A stretch of 8,371 nt of DNA from the NCBI GenBank assembly GCA_937983035.1, contig CALKAN010000168.1, positions 1 through 8,371 of the forward strand, in the 5' to 3' direction. The stretch's first letter is position 1. Each line of letters starts with the position of its first letter. Of the stretch, positions 5,354 through 8,371 are shown piece after piece. The position numbers were made by a program, and so were the translations under genes. The notes below the pieces were generated by a model. It had not been told where the DNA came from. It saw only the letters and a list, made by a program, of their open reading frames with translations, and did no database searches. The DNA comes from an uncultured Paenibacillaceae bacterium (GTDB lineage Bacteria > Bacillota > Bacilli > Paenibacillales > CALAME01).

Positions 5354-6625
5354 ATGTTGCCTGTTTGCACATCGTGCGGAGAAACGTTTCATGACCATGT
5401 TTACGCCTGTCCCAAGTGCCATGCTCCGATTTTGGTCAGTTATGATTGGTTGGACGGCAAGCTGGCGGATGAAGACGAGCCTGGCGTGTGGAAATATTGG
5501 CGTCTTTTGCCTCGAGTGGAAGCCGGCAAACGCTTGAGCCTCGGAGAAGGAAACACTCCGCTCGTTAAAAGCGCGTATTTAGGGAAGCAGCTCGGTATAG
5601 ACGAATTGTATTTCAAGCTGGAAGGAAGCAACCCGACGGGTTCGTATAAAGACCGCATTGCTGCAGTCGGCTTGTCCTGGGCAGTCAGTCAAGGGAAAGC
5701 AGCTTGCATCGGCACTTCTTCCGGAAATGCGGGTGCAGCAGCGGCCGCTTATGCGGCAAGGGCGGGAATCCGGTATCATTTGGCGGTGCTGGAACAGATC
5801 GTTCCCGCTAAATTGAGCCAGGCTCTGCTGCATCGACCGACCGTTTATCGCATCGCTTCGTTTGGGACTGATCCGGCAGTGGGACAGCAAGTGTTTGATT
5901 TCATCACTGAAGTTGCCCAGACGAACGAATGGGAAGTGATGATCACCGCGTTTCGCTGCAACCCTTATGCCATGGAAGGCGTGAAAACGATCTCATTTGA
6001 GATTGCACAACGATTGGGAACAGCGCCTTCCGCCGTATATGTGCCCGCTGGAGGAGCGGGGTTGTTTGTCGGCGTTCACAAAGGATTTCATGAGCTGCAC
6101 GAACTCAAGCTGACGGATCGAAAGCCTAAAGTAACGGCGGTGCAGCCTGAGGGCTGCTCTAATATTGTGAAAGCGTATGAGGCAGGTTTGGATCATCCCG
6201 TTGCCGGCCCATCGACGACTGATATTTCCGGTTTGCAAGTACCGAATCCGCCAGACGGATCATTGGCTTTAAAGATCATGCATCAAGGGGACGGGGCGGC
6301 GATTTCGGTGTCCGATGAAGAAATTTATGATGCGCAAAGGCTGCTTGCAGAGAAGGAGGGCATTTTTTGCGAGCCGGCATCTGCTGCGGCGGCAGCGGGA
6401 CTGATCCGCGCATGTCAAACAGAAAAGCCAGATCCATCGGCGAAAGTCGTCTGCGTGCTGACAGGACACGGCTTAAAGGATGACCGCATGATGGCAGCAA
6501 CGGTTCGTTCTCATTCGCTGCCGCTGCTAAAAGTCGATGAATGGAAACGACGCCTCATGACCGGCAGCGATCGATCTGCTTCTCATGCAAATTTAAGCAG
6601 CGGCGAGGAGGGAAAACGGTTATGA
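5354..6625 (+). CDS. Threonine-synthase-like PLP enzyme (fold type II) with N-terminal zinc ribbon
   Basis: A 423-residue cytoplasmic enzyme. An N-terminal zinc ribbon has the ligands C5, C8, C19 and C22. The tryptophan-synthase-beta fold carries GEGNTPL (64-70), the PLP Schiff-base lysine K99 in NPTGSYKDR, TSSGNAG (121-127, substrate carboxylate loop), the NPYAMEGVKT segment (203-212), the PLP-phosphate glycine loop VPAGGAGL (230-237), CEPASAAAAAGL and LTGHGLKD. Close families are threonine synthase, threonine dehydratase-like lyases and cysteate synthase; all do beta- or gamma-elimination or replacement on amino acids. With no thrA or thrB beside it and an oxidoreductase and deacylase in the operon, a specialised reaction is more likely than housekeeping threonine synthesis. 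The ATG at 5354 has GGGAGAG (5341-5347) six bases upstream; an in-frame TTG at 5339 would put that ribosome site inside the gene. Its stop overlaps the next start. Confidence 0.88.
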   Translation: MLPVCTSCGETFHDHVYACPKCHAPILVSYDWLDGKLADEDEPGVWKYWRLLPRVEAGKRLSLGEGNTPLVKSAYLGKQLGIDELYFKLEGSNPTGSYKDRIAAVGLSWAVSQGKAACIGTSSGNAGAAAAAYAARAGIRYHLAVLEQIVPAKLSQALLHRPTVYRIASFGTDPAVGQQVFDFITEVAQTNEWEVMITAFRCNPYAMEGVKTISFEIAQRLGTAPSAVYVPAGGAGLFVGVHKGFHELHELKLTDRKPKVTAVQPEGCSNIVKAYEAGLDHPVAGPSTTDISGLQVPNPPDGSLALKIMHQGDGAAISVSDEEIYDAQRLLAEKEGIFCEPASAAAAAGLIRACQTEKPDPSAKVVCVLTGHGLKDDRMMAATVRSHSLPLLKVDEWKRRLMTGSDRSASHANLSSGEEGKRL

Positions 6626-7617
6626 ATCGCATTCGCTTAGCGATCATCGGACTGGGAAGATTTGCTGCGCTGCATGCGCCGATTTTGGCCCAAATGGAAC
6701 AGGTGGAAGTAACGGCCATCTGTGATATTAATCCTGATGCGTTCGCACCGTTTCAGCAATGGTTTCCAAAGGCGGAGCTTTTTACGGATTGGCAGGAAAT
6801 GTTGTCGCAGCGTTCGTTTGATGCGGTGGACATATTGACGCCGGAACCTGATCATGCCGCGCCTGCGCTGGCAGCGTTAGCTTCGGGAGCCCATGTTTTT
6901 GTAGAAAAGCCGATGGCAACGAGCGCGGATGAAGCTTTGCAAATGATGCAAGCGGCTGAAAAGCACGGCCGAGTTTTGATGATTGGACACGTCCTGCGGT
7001 TTGACCCGAGATATAGAGAAATTAAAAAACGGCTGGCGCAAAAGCAGCTCGGAACGATTCGATCGATATATGCGAAACGAGCCAACAGCCGCGCATATTT
7101 TTCCATTTACAGCCGAATCGATCCCGTGTTTATTTTAGGCATTCATGATATTGATTTGATGCATTGGTATTTTGAAGAGGAAGTGCGCGAAGTGCATGCG
7201 CGCGGTTCGACGGATGCCGGCGGCCGGGTTGATCTAAGCTGGGCGCAGCTGACTTTTGCCGGCGGCGGGATCGGCATTCTAGAAAATCATTGGCTCTTGC
7301 CGGAAGGCGCTCCGAATTTCATGGATGTGCGCATGGAAATTACAGGGGAGGCGGGGAAATTGGTTGTGCAGGAGCCGGAGCAAGCGATCGTGCAAGTCAA
7401 TCAGGAGAAGCAGGAGATGCCGGTCTTTTTTGCTGGATATGAAGATTGGAACGGCCGCATCCGAGGGGCGCTTACGGAAGAATTGGAGCATTTTGCTGCA
7501 TGCGCAGCAACCAGCCGGCCATCTTCGCTTCTTCGTCCGCATGATGCTTATCGCGCTGTCCTTGTTGCAGAAGCGGTGAAACAATCGATGGAAACAGGAC
7601 GCGTTGTGCAATTATGA
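6622..7617 (+). CDS. Gfo/Idh/MocA-family NAD(P)-dependent oxidoreductase
   Basis: A 331-residue cytoplasmic dehydrogenase. The Rossmann domain opens with IIGLGRFA (GxGxxA, 10-15) and D35 after the second strand, favouring NAD over NADP. Next come the EKP motif with catalytic K96 (95-97), GHVLRFDP (122-129) and GIHDIDLMHW (173-182) with the presumed catalytic H175 of the GxHxxD-type motif. A C-terminal beta-sheet domain completes the fold. Members oxidise or reduce a hydroxyl or keto group, mostly on sugars, cyclitols or amino-acid-derived compounds. The ATG at 6622 overlaps the previous stop in the ATGA arrangement, with GAGGAGGG (6605-6612) nine bases upstream, so the two proteins are translationally coupled and likely act in one pathway. 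An in-frame ATG at 6541 is rejected: it would overlap the upstream gene by 85 bases and lacks a ribosome site. The substrate is unknown. Confidence 0.93.
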   Translation: MNRIRLAIIGLGRFAALHAPILAQMEQVEVTAICDINPDAFAPFQQWFPKAELFTDWQEMLSQRSFDAVDILTPEPDHAAPALAALASGAHVFVEKPMATSADEALQMMQAAEKHGRVLMIGHVLRFDPRYREIKKRLAQKQLGTIRSIYAKRANSRAYFSIYSRIDPVFILGIHDIDLMHWYFEEEVREVHARGSTDAGGRVDLSWAQLTFAGGGIGILENHWLLPEGAPNFMDVRMEITGEAGKLVVQEPEQAIVQVNQEKQEMPVFFAGYEDWNGRIRGALTEELEHFAACAATSRPSSLLRPHDAYRAVLVAEAVKQSMETGRVVQL

Positions 7618-7748
7618 GACGAAGAGTGAGCAAAAGGGCGCTCCGCATTCATTGTGAATCGAGGCGTTGGATACAGTCTGCGGCCGCCGCGAATCTGTGA
7701 CAGGCAAGAGAAATTTGCTGCAGTTTTGAACAGACGGGAGGCGAGATG

Positions 7749-8371
7749 ATGGAAGTCATTCGCATGAACATAGAACATTTTTCATTGGATCGTTTCAAGA
7801 GGGGAACAAAACAAAGCTGTCAGTTGACCATAGTTCATCGAAGCAGCGATGGAACTCAAACAGAAACGGACTTGCCGGTGTTTGTGTTGACAGGTTTGCA
7901 GCAAGGTCCGGTGCTGCTGGTGCTTGCCGGCGTTCATGGAGACGAGTACGAAGGCATGCAGACGGTGCTGAAGTTATTTCATGACTTGACGGCAGATCAG
8001 TTGCGCGGCCGTTTGGTGATGATTCCAACAGCGAATCCGCTCGCTTATCGCGGGAAGACGAGGGAGAGCCCGGAAGACGGATTGAATTTGGCGCGAGTTT
8101 TTCCAGGAAAGCTTGCCGGGGCCATGACGGAACGCCTGGCTTATGAACTGCATCATCGGTTTATTGCGTCCGCTGATTTTTTGCTCGATTTGCACAGCGG
8201 AGGGGTGCATTATGAGATCGCTCTTCTTACAGGGTATTATCACAATGAGTCGTCGGAACTTGGGCGCCGATCGCGCGCCGCTGCCGAGGCGTTCGGCATC
8301 CCGCTGCTGTGGGGCCACGAAACGACAGCGCCAGGAAGATCGATATCTTCTGCGCAAATGCTCGGCATTCC
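7749..8371 (+). CDS. AspA/AstE-type M14 zinc deacylase (succinylglutamate desuccinylase/aspartoacylase family), N-terminal part
   Basis: An open frame of about 207 codons runs off the window. Numbering from the ATG at 7746, zinc ligands are H64 and E67 in GVHGDEYEG and H150 in LLDLHSGG. TANPLAYRGKTRESPEDG with NLARVFPG (95-121) is the substrate-binding NP...R...DG.N..R.FPG signature. Family enzymes hydrolyse the amide of an N-acylated amino acid (N-acetylaspartate, N-succinylglutamate, N-acetyldiaminobutyrate), freeing the amine. The second of two tandem ATGs (7746, 7749) is preferred because GGGAGG (7736-7741) is then seven bases away. It lies 131 bases after the oxidoreductase gene, with only an imperfect hairpin near 7647-7659 and no T tail between, so it probably belongs to the same operon. 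The general-base glutamate and the C-terminal domain lie beyond the window. Confidence 0.88.
   Translation, partial: MEVIRMNIEHFSLDRFKRGTKQSCQLTIVHRSSDGTQTETDLPVFVLTGLQQGPVLLVLAGVHGDEYEGMQTVLKLFHDLTADQLRGRLVMIPTANPLAYRGKTRESPEDGLNLARVFPGKLAGAMTERLAYELHHRFIASADFLLDLHSGGVHYEIALLTGYYHNESSELGRRSRAAAEAFGIPLLWGHETTAPGRSISSAQMLGI

Noticed and set aside
7639..7666. Hairpin between the oxidoreductase and deacylase genes as a terminator
   Set aside because: Only five clean pairs with a three-base loop, mismatched outer stem and no T tail, so it is not taken as an operon end.

Overview
The window looks like a chromosomal accessory-metabolism locus from a low-to-mid GC Gram-positive bacterium of the order Bacillales, possibly Paenibacillaceae. 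The basis is strong GGAGG-type ribosome sites, canonical sigma-A promoters, a GTG-started lipoprotein, a catabolite-response (cre) element and family resemblance. No genus can be named from sequence reading alone.

Layout. Positions 1-459 (minus) hold the N-terminal third of a DegT/DnrJ/EryC1/StrS-type PLP aminotransferase, cut by the window edge. A 409-bp gap with inverted repeats separates it from a divergent Cof-type HAD phosphatase (869-1639, plus) that has an extended -10 promoter and its own terminator. Next is a family-1 extracellular solute-binding lipoprotein (2055-3422, plus) behind a textbook TTGACA-17-TATAAT promoter carrying both a cre site and a palindromic operator. A 253-bp non-coding stretch follows, with a second operator inside a likely promoter. 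Two divergently transcribed, paralogous FadR/FCD-subfamily GntR regulators come next (3676-4302 minus, 4447-5130 plus). The last third is a probable operon on the plus strand: a threonine-synthase-like PLP enzyme with a zinc ribbon (5354-6625), a Gfo/Idh/MocA NAD(P)-dependent oxidoreductase overlapping it by four bases (6622-7617), and the N-terminal part of an AspA/AstE-type M14 zinc deacylase (7749 to the window end).

How it may work together. Four copies of the palindrome TGGT-N3-ACCA, the operator form bound by FadR-type GntR proteins, lie at 1919-1931, 3508-3518, 4403-4413 and 5152-5164. They tie the lipoprotein, the regulator pair and probably the enzyme operon into one local regulon. 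The simplest reading is uptake of an organic solute by the lipoprotein, with permeases not in the window, followed by deacylation, PLP chemistry and redox of an amino-acid-like or amino-sugar-like compound. The FCD regulators would sense a carboxylate intermediate, with overall carbon catabolite control at the lipoprotein promoter. The substrate is not identifiable from sequence; the regulatory logic is much better supported than the pathway.
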